A DNA stretch of 64,000 nt from Cellvibrio mixtus subsp. mixtus J3-8 (GCF_000766945.1 NZ_KN266207.1:572492-636491); one strand, 5' to 3'. Shown: positions 47,997-57,609, counted from the stretch's first letter. Translations and numbers: made by a program. Notes: generated by a model not told the origin, from the letters alone.

Positions 47997-48447
47997 CTTT
48001 ATTGATTTTTTAGCCATATTAGAGCGAGTAAAGTTTTCTGAGCGCTATGGGAAAATTTGTGATGAACACAGTAATTTCTCCGAAAGCATGTCCGGCAGTG
48101 ATAAAAATAAATTTTTAGAAATTCTAAAAGAGTTTGATTCTGAAGTTAAATACGTGGCGAAGGAAAAAATATTTTTTTGTCAATCTGACTTTGACTGCTT
48201 TCTATTGAGAATTGGATTTGTTTTAAAGGATGGAATTGTTGAGGCTTTTATTTTTTTAATTAAAGATGATAACTGGCTTTTTTATGGTAGATTTGATGGT
48301 GTTGCTAAAAAAATTTTTGCTGATTTTAAGGCGAAAGTTAATGTTCCTATGTATTCAAATTATTACGAGCTTAAGTGTATCATCGGTGATTTATTTGAGA
48401 TATTTTTTGATATTAAGGCGGAAATAACTCAAGAAATAAGTAATTAA
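47989..48447 (+). CDS. Possible orphan immunity protein, 152 residues
   Basis: An unrecognised protein. It is strongly AT-rich in codon use (Lys, Ile, Phe), with no signal peptide or membrane helix. It has an acidic N-terminal helix (ICDEHSNFSESMSGSDKNKF) and aromatic beta segments (DDNWLFYGRFDGVAKKIFAD), which fit the general look of immunity proteins. The ATG overlaps the end of the toxin-like remnant by eight bases. GAGGTG is about ten bases upstream. The function is inferred from position and composition only. Confidence 0.5.
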   Translation: MSNFIDFLAILERVKFSERYGKICDEHSNFSESMSGSDKNKFLEILKEFDSEVKYVAKEKIFFCQSDFDCFLLRIGFVLKDGIVEAFIFLIKDDNWLFYGRFDGVAKKIFADFKAKVNVPMYSNYYELKCIIGDLFEIFFDIKAEITQEISN

Positions 48448-48497
48448 CTAGTTATAGTTCGATATTGTGCTTTCTTAATTTTAAATTTGGAGTGTTT

Positions 48498-49544
48498 ATG
48501 CAATTTTCAAAAAAAGGATTTTCATCCTTGCTTGTGATGATTTCAGCTTTATCCGCATGTGGCGGCAGTGGAAGCAGTAGTTCGGGGGACGATGGAGGAG
48601 TTGGGATGGGCGGTGCGACAATTGCAAAATCCTCTTCTTCATCAACCAGTTTCAGCAGTTCCTCTTCCTTTTTCTCATCATCTTCTGTGACTGTAGCTGT
48701 TAAAACTATTGCGAAAGATGCATTTTTCGATCGTTATGGTTTTTATCCGGGTATGTACAAATTACATTTGGCTGCTGTGGGAAACTTTGAAGAGAGTACA
48801 ATTGATGCTCGTATTGTTATGAATGAGGTTTGGGTAAAGGAATATGGAAGCTGGTCATTTAATCCTGTAATCGATTGGTGCGGAGATCCATCAATAAACG
48901 CTTTTGTAAGTGAGAATGTGGTGCAGGGAGATTTGCCTCGCGGTCAATTCTTTATTGGTAATCCTGTATTTGTTGGTGATGATGCTAAATACGATTATCT
49001 TTATTTTAACGCTAGTCCGGCCAATCCAAAAATAATTAAAGGTGCCCGCTATTCTCCCCAGGCAGAAGCTATGCAAGCGATCACTCTCACTTGGGATTCT
49101 TCGGAGTTGAATTACTCAGGTGGTATGGCAGATTTTAAAACATCTCATGAAAAGCTTCCTAAAGTTGAATCTACATCCATTTGCCATAGCTCTCGCAAGA
49201 TGAAAGATCTTGAGTCAGGCAAAGTCTCCTGGATAGAGCATCACGGATATATTTTGCCGATGCGTGAACAGGAAGATGGAGGCATAGCTATCTCTACACT
49301 TGGCCGATATTTGGCAGAGTTTAAGGTAAGCGCTAATTTTGAAGCTGCGGCCTTAGGTTATAAAGAGCATGCAATTTGGATTAGGTTATGGGGTTCAACC
49401 AGTGGTGAGTGGAAGGAAGCCGATTCCGAGGGCGGAGATGTGGATACCGTTGATGGTTTGGAATTTACATTTGATGTTGCAGACCCTGAAGATGATATTT
49501 TTGTGGCGGGTTCTATGTTGTTATTGGATAAATCTGGCGAATAA
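48498..49544 (+). CDS. Secreted lipoprotein with a poly-serine linker
   Basis: The 348-residue product has a lipoprotein signal peptide: MQFSKKGFSSLLVMISALSA before Cys (lipobox LSAC). Residues about 22-70 are a Gly/Ser linker with Ser runs, a pattern common in Cellvibrio secreted proteins. The mature part contains FYPGMYKLHLAAVGNFEES and a C-terminal acidic segment (DSEGGDVDTVDGLEF). No enzymatic motif is recognised. ATG 48498 has GGAG seven bases upstream, so it is preferred over an earlier in-frame start at 48465. It belongs to the pilin island by position. Confidence 0.6.
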   Translation: MQFSKKGFSSLLVMISALSACGGSGSSSSGDDGGVGMGGATIAKSSSSSTSFSSSSSFFSSSSVTVAVKTIAKDAFFDRYGFYPGMYKLHLAAVGNFEESTIDARIVMNEVWVKEYGSWSFNPVIDWCGDPSINAFVSENVVQGDLPRGQFFIGNPVFVGDDAKYDYLYFNASPANPKIIKGARYSPQAEAMQAITLTWDSSELNYSGGMADFKTSHEKLPKVESTSICHSSRKMKDLESGKVSWIEHHGYILPMREQEDGGIAISTLGRYLAEFKVSANFEAAALGYKEHAIWIRLWGSTSGEWKEADSEGGDVDTVDGLEFTFDVADPEDDIFVAGSMLLLDKSGE

Positions 49545-49569
49545 GTCGCCTACTTCATAAGAGTTAATC

Positions 49570-50679
49570 ATGAAAAAATACATAATTTTATCATTTGTTG
49601 GATTAGGGCTTGTTGGTTGCGCAACAAAAAAAGAAACCGTCGATACAACGCCTAAAAATCCAACAGTTGTTTTAACCGCTAATACAGCAATAAGTGGCTA
49701 TATCTTACCTGATAGCACAGGCACTCAAACCGTTTATACGCGCGGTACTGTGCGTCGTATTGATAACATCTGGAATCGCCAGAGCTGGGTGTCGCGCAAG
49801 GTATTGGGAAATGTAAACGAGACACAGATTGGTTTTACCGAGAAGAACTTGAGCTGGCATTTTAACAATCCCAAGAAAACCTATATCGAATGCCCTTTAT
49901 TTGGTTGCGCTACAAATGTATGGAAACAATTAATTGATGAAGAATCAGACGAAGAAAGTGAAGAAGAAAGTTTTTTTCCTAATACCTCCGCAACTTGTTC
50001 ATTAACTAGTAAAGCTACATTTGATGTGATTGATAAAAAAAATTCACGTCAGGTTAATGGATTTAATGCAAGCCAGTATCAATTGGTTTGGAATGTAACT
50101 AACACTGATGATAAAGGTCGTAAAGACGAGCATAAAATCGTTATGGATTTTTGGATGACCGCTCCTGATGAGGGTATGAAAGATGCATGGAGAATTAATG
50201 AGGAATTTCAGAATAATTACCTGAAAGCAGTTGGAGCTAATGATTCTGCATTAGGGCGTTTTTTGGGTGAGCAAGTATATAAACCGTTAGCCGCTATTAG
50301 CGGTGACACAGAAAAAAGTAACACAATGAAAGTGTTAAATGGAAAATTGTCGGCGCTCAAAGGATATCCCATCTCCATTAAACTGGAGTGGTATTTGGCG
50401 AATGGTAATACTTGCAGCGAGGCGTTGGAAAAGCGTAATGCAAATACTGAGAAAAATAATGAACAAATTGATTTTAAAGATCCCGTTGGTTCTTTAGGTA
50501 GTTTGGCGGGCGGGTTTTTGAAGAATAAGGCAAAAACCACAGCATCTAAAAAAGTTGAACGTGACCCTGCCAAGCCATTAATTCGTTTTGTTTATGATGT
50601 TACTTCTGTGGGGCTTGAGCAGCGCAACGACAGCATTTTTATGATTCCGTCAGGTTATAAATTAGCCAACAGGGAGTAG
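49570..50679 (+). CDS. Lipoprotein of unknown function, 369 residues
   Basis: Signal MKKYIILSFVGLGLVG then Cys (lipobox LVGC). The mature part has a WxxxSWVSRKVLG segment, a Glu/Ser-rich acidic loop (DEESDEESEEES, about residues 119-130) and two Cys pairs that may form disulfides. There is a C-terminal Lys-rich region and a final beta part. It follows the previous lipoprotein by 25 bases, so they may be co-transcribed. No family was recognised. Confidence 0.6.
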   Translation: MKKYIILSFVGLGLVGCATKKETVDTTPKNPTVVLTANTAISGYILPDSTGTQTVYTRGTVRRIDNIWNRQSWVSRKVLGNVNETQIGFTEKNLSWHFNNPKKTYIECPLFGCATNVWKQLIDEESDEESEEESFFPNTSATCSLTSKATFDVIDKKNSRQVNGFNASQYQLVWNVTNTDDKGRKDEHKIVMDFWMTAPDEGMKDAWRINEEFQNNYLKAVGANDSALGRFLGEQVYKPLAAISGDTEKSNTMKVLNGKLSALKGYPISIKLEWYLANGNTCSEALEKRNANTEKNNEQIDFKDPVGSLGSLAGGFLKNKAKTTASKKVERDPAKPLIRFVYDVTSVGLEQRNDSIFMIPSGYKLANRE

Positions 50680-50854
50680 GCTAATCCTTTTTGACTGTTG
50701 GCTCATGCTTGGATCGGGCTATCGGTTCAAGCTTGGGCCGGTTTAGATAGATATAAAAACTTTTGTCTTCTAAATTATTTCAATTATTAGCCATTGTATT
50801 TTATTTTTGTTAGGCTCAGCCCTCTCAAAATTTGGATTACTTATAGGGATATTT

Positions 50855-51292
50855 ATGTATAAAACTGCAATGGTTTTCCATCCTGTATCTTTTGTCGGAT
50901 TTAATAAAACCCAGCTCATTGAGCGGCATTTACTTTCCTCTGGAATTGTTGGGAGCCGCTTTCGCGCATCATCTGCTTATACGGCGGGCACAGCTTATCG
51001 ACAGTTTGTTCCAAAGCAGGAAACTATTCAGCGATACCATTATGGGATTGTTCGCATTTATGTGGTTGCTGTGAGTCAGTGGTTGTCTGGTGAAAAGGCT
51101 AAAAAGATGGATCATGCCAATCTGGTTGTTGTAGAAGGTGACGCGTTTATCGATTCCAAATTACAGTGTTCAAAATTGTGTGATTTTTTGAAACAAATAA
51201 CCGGAGATGACTATACCGTTGATCGTGTTCCTGAAATTGGCTGCCTTGGAATTCGAGAGCCGCATGTAGATTATTTAATACTGACTCCCTGA
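50855..51292 (+). CDS. Uncharacterised 145-residue protein
   Basis: Start ATG 50855 with AGGGAT five bases upstream. No signal peptide or membrane helix is clear. The N-terminal half has MYKTAMVFHPVSFVGFNKTQ and a conserved-looking AYRQFVPKQETIQRYHYGIV. The C-terminal part carries two Cys in SKLQCSKLCDFLKQI. I do not recognise the family. It lies 175 bases after the lipoprotein and ends the island; the terminator at 51428 follows. Confidence 0.5.
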   Translation: MYKTAMVFHPVSFVGFNKTQLIERHLLSSGIVGSRFRASSAYTAGTAYRQFVPKQETIQRYHYGIVRIYVVAVSQWLSGEKAKKMDHANLVVVEGDAFIDSKLQCSKLCDFLKQITGDDYTVDRVPEIGCLGIREPHVDYLILTP

Positions 51293-51679
51293 ACCTGATT
51301 CAGTCTACTGACAGCCCCTGGCATTACCATGTCCATAATGGCCAGGCTATTCCGATGATGAATGTCATGAATTGTTGTTAAGCCTAACAATTTCTTGGAT
51401 CTGACATTGAAAAGGGAATATCATTCACCAACCGACCAGATGGTCGGCTGGTTTTTTGATAACCAAATCAGCTAATCCTTTATTACACTTTGTGACATTT
51501 GTTGATTTTGGTTTTATTTGTGGCTATGCAACAATTTTCCTGCGCTTACTCAATTCAATAAGAGCTGGAATTATGGTTGGGATACCGTTCAAACATACCT
51601 TCCCGCCTGTAATGATGCCTGGCCCTTCGATTTAGTTATCTCATCCTTTCAATAGTTTTTCATAAATGGTTCTTCATAT
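51293..51679. other. 387-base intergenic region before the second RND operon
   Basis: Contains the strong terminator at 51428-51457 and otherwise no gene. The part from 51458 to 51679 is AT-rich and presumably holds the promoter for the RND operon; no operator is obvious. Confidence 0.6.
51428..51457 (+). terminator. Intrinsic terminator closing the accessory island
   Basis: Eleven-base arms CCAACCGACCA and TGGTCGGCTGG with one mismatch and a two-base spacer, followed by six T. Confidence 0.85.
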
Positions 51680-52804
51680 ATGACTAAGGTGAAATCTTCA
51701 ATTATTGCCGCTGCCAGTCTGCTTGGGGTTTTTGTAGTGGTTGCCGGAATCAAAGCAACCCAGGTCATGGCTATGATTGAGGCAGGGAAAAATACCCCCG
51801 CGCCATCGGAAACCGTGAGTACATTTACAGCAGAGGTTCAACATTGGCCTAATACCTATACCGCAATGGGAACCGTGGAGGCCTCTGAAGGCATCATGAT
51901 TACCGCAGAAGTGGCGGGTAAGGTAAAACAAATCAACTTTAAGTCCGGCGAGCAAGTTAAAAAAGGCACTGTGATTTTGATACAGGAATCCGGCAATGAA
52001 CAAGCTCAACTAAATGCCGCTGAAGCCAGGTTACGTTTGGCAAAATCCAATCATGAACGCCTGGTCGAATTGCGTAAGCGCAATACTGTTTCACAAAGTG
52101 AGTTGGACACTGCGGTGCAACAAATGGAATCAGCAGAAGGGGACGTAGGCGATTTGCAGGCTACCCTGGAGAAAAAGCTGGTTCGCGCTCCATTCGATGG
52201 TCGTCTAGGTATACGCCAAATTGACCTGGGTGAAGATTTGCAAGTCGGCGGTGCTATTGTTTCGTTGCAAGCGACAAACAGCGTGCGTGTAAATTTCCCA
52301 GTACCGCAATTTTGGCTGGTACAAATGAATCGTGGTTTACCGGTGGAAGTAAATGTGGGTGACGGTTCTGATGCAACCATGAAAGGCCAAATTACAGCTA
52401 TTGGTGCAGAGATCAGCACCGCAACCCGCAATGCCATTGTTCAATCGTATTTGAATAATGAGAAGAGCCAACTGATTCCGGGTATGGCTGTTGAGACCAA
52501 GGTAACCTTGTCAGATCCTCAGGAAGTCCTTGCTGTTCCTTCAACTGCTGTGATCTACGCCCCCTTTGGAGATACCGTATTTGTTATCGAAAAAGATAAA
52601 AAAGCAGGTACTTTCAAAGCGCGCCAACAATTTGTGCGTTTGGGTAAAGCGCGCGGCGATTTCATTGAGATTGTTGATGGTTTGAAGGCCGGTGACGTTG
52701 TGGCAAGTGCTGGTGCGTTTAAATTATTAAATGGCCAGACTGTGACGGTAAGCACCAAGCCTGTACCAGAGTACAAATTGGATCCAACTCCGGCCGATAG
52801 TTAA
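51680..52804 (+). CDS. RND efflux periplasmic adaptor subunit (second system)
   Basis: Membrane-fusion protein of 374 residues. An N-terminal membrane anchor (about residues 7-25) precedes a lipoyl half (MGTVEASEGIMITAEVAGKV), a coiled-coil hairpin (about 108-165) and the second lipoyl half (RAPFDGRLGIRQIDLGEDL). Beta-barrel and C-terminal domains follow. It shares architecture but little sequence with the adaptor at 29923. The pump gene follows after a 94-base gap containing a 12-base hairpin. Confidence 0.92.
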   Translation: MTKVKSSIIAAASLLGVFVVVAGIKATQVMAMIEAGKNTPAPSETVSTFTAEVQHWPNTYTAMGTVEASEGIMITAEVAGKVKQINFKSGEQVKKGTVILIQESGNEQAQLNAAEARLRLAKSNHERLVELRKRNTVSQSELDTAVQQMESAEGDVGDLQATLEKKLVRAPFDGRLGIRQIDLGEDLQVGGAIVSLQATNSVRVNFPVPQFWLVQMNRGLPVEVNVGDGSDATMKGQITAIGAEISTATRNAIVQSYLNNEKSQLIPGMAVETKVTLSDPQEVLAVPSTAVIYAPFGDTVFVIEKDKKAGTFKARQQFVRLGKARGDFIEIVDGLKAGDVVASAGAFKLLNGQTVTVSTKPVPEYKLDPTPADS

Positions 52805-52818
52805 TCCATTCGTTTTAT

Positions 52819-52847
52819 TGTTCGCTGTTTTATACAAACAGCGAACA
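52819..52847 (+). repeat. Intra-operon hairpin between adaptor and pump
   Basis: Perfect 12-base arms TGTTCGCTGTTT and AAACAGCGAACA with a five-base loop. There is no T-tract, so it is unlikely to be a simple terminator. It could adjust the ratio of adaptor to pump through RNA stability. Confidence 0.6.
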
Positions 52848-52898
52848 TTCTAATCAACCGATTAAACACATAAGCCAAAAAGCCAACGAGCCTAACTT

Positions 52899-55800
52899 AT
52901 GAAATTTACCGATATTTTTATTAAGCGCCCGGTTCTCTCTATAGTGGTGAGCCTGCTTATTTTGATCCTGGGAATTCAGGCGGGGAGCAATCTGACGGTG
53001 CGTCAGTATCCCCGTAGTGATATTTCCGTGATTATCATCAATACCGTTTATGTAGGTGCGAATGCGGAACTGGTGCGAGGATTCATTACAACACCCATTG
53101 AGCGTGCTATTGCATCAGCGGGCGGTATTGATTACATCGAGTCCCAAAGTGCTATGGGGATGTCTACCGTAACTGCGCATTTGCGTTTGAACTATGATCC
53201 ACTCAAAGCCATGACCGAAATTTCGGCCAAGGTGAATCAGGTACGTAATGAGTTACCACCAGAGGCGGAAGTCCCGGCAATTCGAATTGAAGCTGCTGAT
53301 TCACAATTTGCTGCGGCATATTTGAGTTTCAGTTCAGAAATTCTTGAGCAAAACCAGATTACTGATTTTCTTACCCGTTCAATTCAGCCGCGTTTAACCG
53401 CTGTTAATGGCGTACAAAAAGCAGAGGTTCTGGGCGGGCGGACATTTGCAATGCGTATCTGGTTAAAACCGGAACGAATGGCTGCATTGAATGTAACACC
53501 TGTTCAAGTGCGTGCGGCATTGCAAGCTAACAATGTACAGGCAGCGGTAGGGCAAACACGCGGCTCCTATACACAAGTTAATTTGCGCGCTGACACGGAT
53601 TTAAAAAGCGTGGATGAGTTTAAGCAATTAATTATCCGTAATTCTGCTGAAGGTATTATCCGTTTGAGCGATATTGCGGATGTTGCCCTTGGCGCAGAAA
53701 ATTATGACACGGTCGTTAACTACTCCGGCGATACTGCAGTATTTATGGGGGTTTGGGTTGCACCTAATGCCAACGCATTGGATGTAATGAAGGCTGTTAA
53801 TAAAGAAATGGACGCAATTAAATCCGAATTGCCCACAGGCCTGTCCGGTACAGTTGCCTACGATTCTACTGAATATATTGATGCGGCAATTCATGAAGTA
53901 ATTAAAACCCTCACTGAAACTCTGTTAATTATCGTTATTGTAATTTTCCTGTTCCTTGGTTTTAGTCGGTCAGTGATTATTCCTGTGTTAGCAATTCCGC
54001 TTTCACTCGTGGGTGCGCTCTTTATTATGCAGGTATGTGGATTCTCGCTGAATTTACTCACTCTGCTTTCTATCGTGCTTTGCGTTGGGTTGGTAGTTGA
54101 TGATGCGATCGTGATGGTTGAAAACATCGAGCGCCATATCCAGGACGGCATGAAACCATTTCAGGCCGCAATCGTTTCTGCTCGTGAGCTGGCCGGCCCG
54201 ATTTTAGCGATGACAGTCACGTTGGCTTCAGTGTATATCCCGATTGGTTTACAGGGTGGTTTGATTGGTTCCCTGTTCAGGGAATTTGCAATTACTCTCG
54301 CGGGGGCAGTGACTATTTCTGCGATAGTTGCAATTACGCTGTCACCGATGCTGGGTTCGCGTATGTTGAAGGCGCATAAGGGCCTGAATGCGCCATTGGA
54401 AAAGCCATTTGAAAATTTCCGTGAATGGTATAAGCGCAAATTAGAAGTGAGCCTGCAGAATCGCGTGGGTGTCTATATTTTCTGGGGCGGCATTACATTG
54501 ATGTGTTTCCCTCTGTATATGCAGTCTCCCAAAGAGCTTGCACCTACAGAAGACCAGGGGGTTATTTTCGGGATCGTCGATTCCCAGTCGAACTCCACCG
54601 TAGATCAATCTTCTTTTTTTGGTAAGCAAGTCAATGAAGCATTTATGAGCTTACCTGAAACTGATTTTACCTTTCAGTTGACAATGCCGACTGGCGGATT
54701 CTCTGGCATGGTGGTTAAACCATGGGAAGATCGTGATCGCGATGTGTTCCAGATCATGCCTGAGGTACAACAGAAGCTTGCCGAGATTTCCGGCGTGAAG
54801 ATTCTGCCAATTACTCCCCCGGCATTACCCGGTGGTGGGCAATTCCCGGTGGAATTTGTTCTGGCTTCTACTGCTGATATCAAAGAGATCTACGAATACG
54901 CCTTGAAAGTGCAGGACATCATGATGAAGTCAGGCAAATTCTACTTCCAGACGCTGGATGTAAAAGTAGATCAGCCGGACTACAAGTTGAGTATCGATAG
55001 GGAAAAAGTTGCCGACCTTGGTTTGGATCTGCAAACCGTTACCAATGATGTAGGTACTTTGCTTGGCGGCGGTTGGGTAAATCGTTTCAACATGGCCGGA
55101 CAAAGCTACAAAGTGATTCCACAAGTGAAGCGTGTTGAGCGTTTAAATGCAGATGACCTGGCAAGCTTGTATGTTACCGGTCCGGATGGTGGTTTGATTC
55201 GCCTGGATCAGGTTGCGAGCATCACGCATTCTACCGAGCCGCGCACGATCAACCGGATGCAGCAATTGAATGCGGTAAAAATCAGTGGTGTTCCTGGCGT
55301 GCCCTTGGGAGAAGCATTGGCTTTCCTGGAAGGGGAAGTGCGTCAGATCCTGCCCAAAAGCTACACTATTGATTACACCGGTGAGTCGCGTCAGTTGAAG
55401 CGTGAGGGTAATACGTTCCTGCCTGCATTTATTATGGCGATTGTAATGATCTTCCTGGTGTTGGCAGCACAATACAACAGCTTCCGCGATCCATTGGTAA
55501 TTCTAGCTGGTTCCGTACCTTTGGCGATGTTTGGTGCGCTCTTGTTTACGTTCTGGAAAATACCGATGCCGATTCCGTTCTTCACTGATGGTTTTACCAG
55601 TACCTTGAATATTTATTCACAAGTGGGATTGGTGACCTTGATGGGATTGATTGCCCGTAACGGAATCCTGGTGGTGGAGTTTGCCAATAAATTGCAAGAG
55701 CAGGGCATGGCCAAGCTGGAAGCTATTCGTGAAGCATCAGCGTTACGTTTACGTCCGGTAATGATGACGAGCGTGGCAACTATTGCAGGTCATACACCAT

Positions 55801-55976
55801 TGATCTTTGCATCAGGCGCCGGTGCAGAAGCGCGTAACTCAATTGGTATTGTATTGGTACTTGGTATGACGATTGGTACTTTCTTTACTCTGTTTGTGTT
55901 GCCTTCTGTGTACATGTTGCTTGCTAAAGATCACCAGCATGATCGTGAGGATCTGGAGCAATTGGCGGAAGCCTGA
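52899..55976 (+). CDS. RND efflux pump, HAE1 family (Arg at the usual relay Lys)
   Basis: A 1025-residue proton antiporter with two repeats. Asp401 and Asp402 (GLVVDDAIVMVENI) are present in helix 4. In helix 10 the motif reads GLIARNGILVVEF, with Arg920 where AcrB has Lys940. The N-terminal TDIFIKRPVLSIVVSLL is typical. The substrate is unknown, and no outer-membrane channel gene is nearby. The two RND systems in this window are clearly different in sequence. Confidence 0.95.
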   Translation: MKFTDIFIKRPVLSIVVSLLILILGIQAGSNLTVRQYPRSDISVIIINTVYVGANAELVRGFITTPIERAIASAGGIDYIESQSAMGMSTVTAHLRLNYDPLKAMTEISAKVNQVRNELPPEAEVPAIRIEAADSQFAAAYLSFSSEILEQNQITDFLTRSIQPRLTAVNGVQKAEVLGGRTFAMRIWLKPERMAALNVTPVQVRAALQANNVQAAVGQTRGSYTQVNLRADTDLKSVDEFKQLIIRNSAEGIIRLSDIADVALGAENYDTVVNYSGDTAVFMGVWVAPNANALDVMKAVNKEMDAIKSELPTGLSGTVAYDSTEYIDAAIHEVIKTLTETLLIIVIVIFLFLGFSRSVIIPVLAIPLSLVGALFIMQVCGFSLNLLTLLSIVLCVGLVVDDAIVMVENIERHIQDGMKPFQAAIVSARELAGPILAMTVTLASVYIPIGLQGGLIGSLFREFAITLAGAVTISAIVAITLSPMLGSRMLKAHKGLNAPLEKPFENFREWYKRKLEVSLQNRVGVYIFWGGITLMCFPLYMQSPKELAPTEDQGVIFGIVDSQSNSTVDQSSFFGKQVNEAFMSLPETDFTFQLTMPTGGFSGMVVKPWEDRDRDVFQIMPEVQQKLAEISGVKILPITPPALPGGGQFPVEFVLASTADIKEIYEYALKVQDIMMKSGKFYFQTLDVKVDQPDYKLSIDREKVADLGLDLQTVTNDVGTLLGGGWVNRFNMAGQSYKVIPQVKRVERLNADDLASLYVTGPDGGLIRLDQVASITHSTEPRTINRMQQLNAVKISGVPGVPLGEALAFLEGEVRQILPKSYTIDYTGESRQLKREGNTFLPAFIMAIVMIFLVLAAQYNSFRDPLVILAGSVPLAMFGALLFTFWKIPMPIPFFTDGFTSTLNIYSQVGLVTLMGLIARNGILVVEFANKLQEQGMAKLEAIREASALRLRPVMMTSVATIAGHTPLIFASGAGAEARNSIGIVLVLGMTIGTFFTLFVLPSVYMLLAKDHQHDREDLEQLAEA

Positions 55977-55984
55977 TAGTAGTT

Positions 55985-56015
55985 CGGGGGCAACTGGTTT
56001 AATGCCCCCGATTTT
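55985..56015 (+). terminator. Terminator-like hairpin after the RND pump
   Basis: Arms CGGGGGCA and TGCCCCCG with a ten-base loop, followed by ATTTTC. It is nine bases after the pump stop. Confidence 0.65.
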
Positions 56016-56035
56016 CGCCATCAATATTGAGAAAT

Positions 56036-56074
56036 AAAAAAATCCCCCTTGGCAGAACTGAGGGGGATTTTTTT
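56036..56074. terminator. Bidirectional intrinsic terminator
   Basis: Perfect 14-base arms AAAAAAATCCCCCT and AGGGGGATTTTTTT with an 11-base loop. It lies between the convergent pump and helicase genes. Confidence 0.88.
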
Positions 56075-56084
56075 TGCCAATATT

Positions 56085-57482
56085 TTAATTGGCAGATTGT
56101 GAGCGATTTTGCGGCTTCGAATTTCCCTTGCGATGCGTTTGGGTTGCAGCACTAACGGGTTTGGCTGTGCGTTGTTGATTTCCTGTTGAGCTTTTTTTGC
56201 CGTTACCATTTTTGGGTTTTTGCCCAAGGGAAGGAGTTGATGATCCCGGTTTGCCACTGCGACTCTTTCCTGGTTTACCGGTGCCGGCGCCTATTGTCAT
56301 ACGACGACCCAGTACAATCGGTTCCGGTTTTGCATTCGGATCAGGTTCAAAGCCGGCAAGGATTTGCTTGTCGATTGTGCGTTTGATTAACTTTTCAATG
56401 TCGCGCAAAAATTTGTCTTCATCGATACATACCAGTGATACCGCAATACCTTCCGCATCAGCTCGACCTGTACGGCCTATACGATGCACATAGTCTTCCG
56501 GTACGTTAGGCAATTCATAATTCACCACATAGGGCAGCTGATCGATATCAATGCCTCGTGCGGCAATATCGGTAGCAACTAATGCACGAATTTCACCGCG
56601 TTTAAAATCCTCAAGTGCTTTTGTACGTGCGCCCTGGCTTTTGTTGCCGTGAATTGCAGCTGCACTAATGCCGTCATCCAATAATTGTTCAGTTAATTTA
56701 TTCGCACCGTGTTTGGTGCGAGTAAAAATTAATACTTGTTGCCAATCGCCTTGCTTTATCAGGTGCGATAAAAGTTCACGCTTGCGATTACGATCAACTG
56801 GATGAACGCGTTGGGTGACGCGCTCTGATGCAGTATTGCGGCGTGCCACTTCAATCAATGTTGGCTGGTTCAATAATTTATCAGCCAGTGCTTTGATTTC
56901 ATCGGAAAAGGTTGCAGAGAACAGCAGGTTCTGGCGTTGTTTTGGTAGTAATGCCAGCACTTTTTTAATGTCGTGAATGAACCCCATATCTAGCATGCGG
57001 TCCGCTTCATCCAATACCAATATTTCAACTTCGCGCAACGACACTGCATTTTGGTTTACCAGGTCAAGCAGGCGTCCCGGTGTGGCGACAAGCACATCGG
57101 TGCCGCCGCGCAAGTTCATCATTTGCGGATTAATACTGACACCACCAAATACTACAGTGGAGCGCAAGGGTAGATATTTTCCATAGGTGCGCACGCTCTC
57201 GTGCACCTGTGCGGCCAGTTCACGTGTGGGCGTCAGGATAAGTGCGCGAACCGGGCGGCGACCTTTGGCGGTTTTATCTACCGCTTTTTGACTGAGTTTT
57301 TCCAATAAAGGAAGGGTAAAACCTGCTGTCTTGCCGGTACCGGTCTGGGCACCAGCAAGAATATCACCGCCTTTCAAAACAGCGGGGATGGCTTGTGATT
57401 GAATGGGAGTAGGGGTGTTGTAACCCGCTTCGGCAATAGAACGCAGAATATCGGCCCGCAGACCGAGACTTTCAAACGACAT
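56085..57482 (-). CDS. rhlE: RhlE-type DEAD-box RNA helicase
   Basis: A 465-residue ATP-dependent RNA helicase. Motifs in order are the Q motif ([11 protein letters not shown] to [12 protein letters not shown]), Walker [17 protein letters not shown], the DEAD box [16 protein letters not shown], and the C-terminal [15 protein letters not shown] and HRIGRTGR. The tail from about residue 380 is basic and Ser/Gly/Lys-rich, as in RhlE proteins. ATG 57482 is preferred for AGGA and because it gives the conserved N terminus; the frame extends further upstream without homology. Confidence 0.93.
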   Translation of the reverse strand: MSFESLGLRADILRSIAEAGYNTPTPIQSQAIPAVLKGGDILAGAQTGTGKTAGFTLPLLEKLSQKAVDKTAKGRRPVRALILTPTRELAAQVHESVRTYGKYLPLRSTVVFGGVSINPQMMNLRGGTDVLVATPGRLLDLVNQNAVSLREVEILVLDEADRMLDMGFIHDIKKVLALLPKQRQNLLFSATFSDEIKALADKLLNQPTLIEVARRNTASERVTQRVHPVDRNRKRELLSHLIKQGDWQQVLIFTRTKHGANKLTEQLLDDGISAAAIHGNKSQGARTKALEDFKRGEIRALVATDIAARGIDIDQLPYVVNYELPNVPEDYVHRIGRTGRADAEGIAVSLVCIDEDKFLRDIEKLIKRTIDKQILAGFEPDPNAKPEPIVLGRRMTIGAGTGKPGKSRSGKPGSSTPSLGQKPKNGNGKKSSTGNQQRTAKPVSAATQTHRKGNSKPQNRSQSAN

Positions 57483-57609
57483 AGATAATTCCTGTGGCTC
57501 GGCCTCCCGCGTTGCGGGCAAGGTCTGGCGAGCGGAGATAGGGCAAACACGTGGGTTTGCTGCATGGGAGGGCGACACTGACCTAAGGGTGTCGCCGCGC
57601 ATAGTACGC

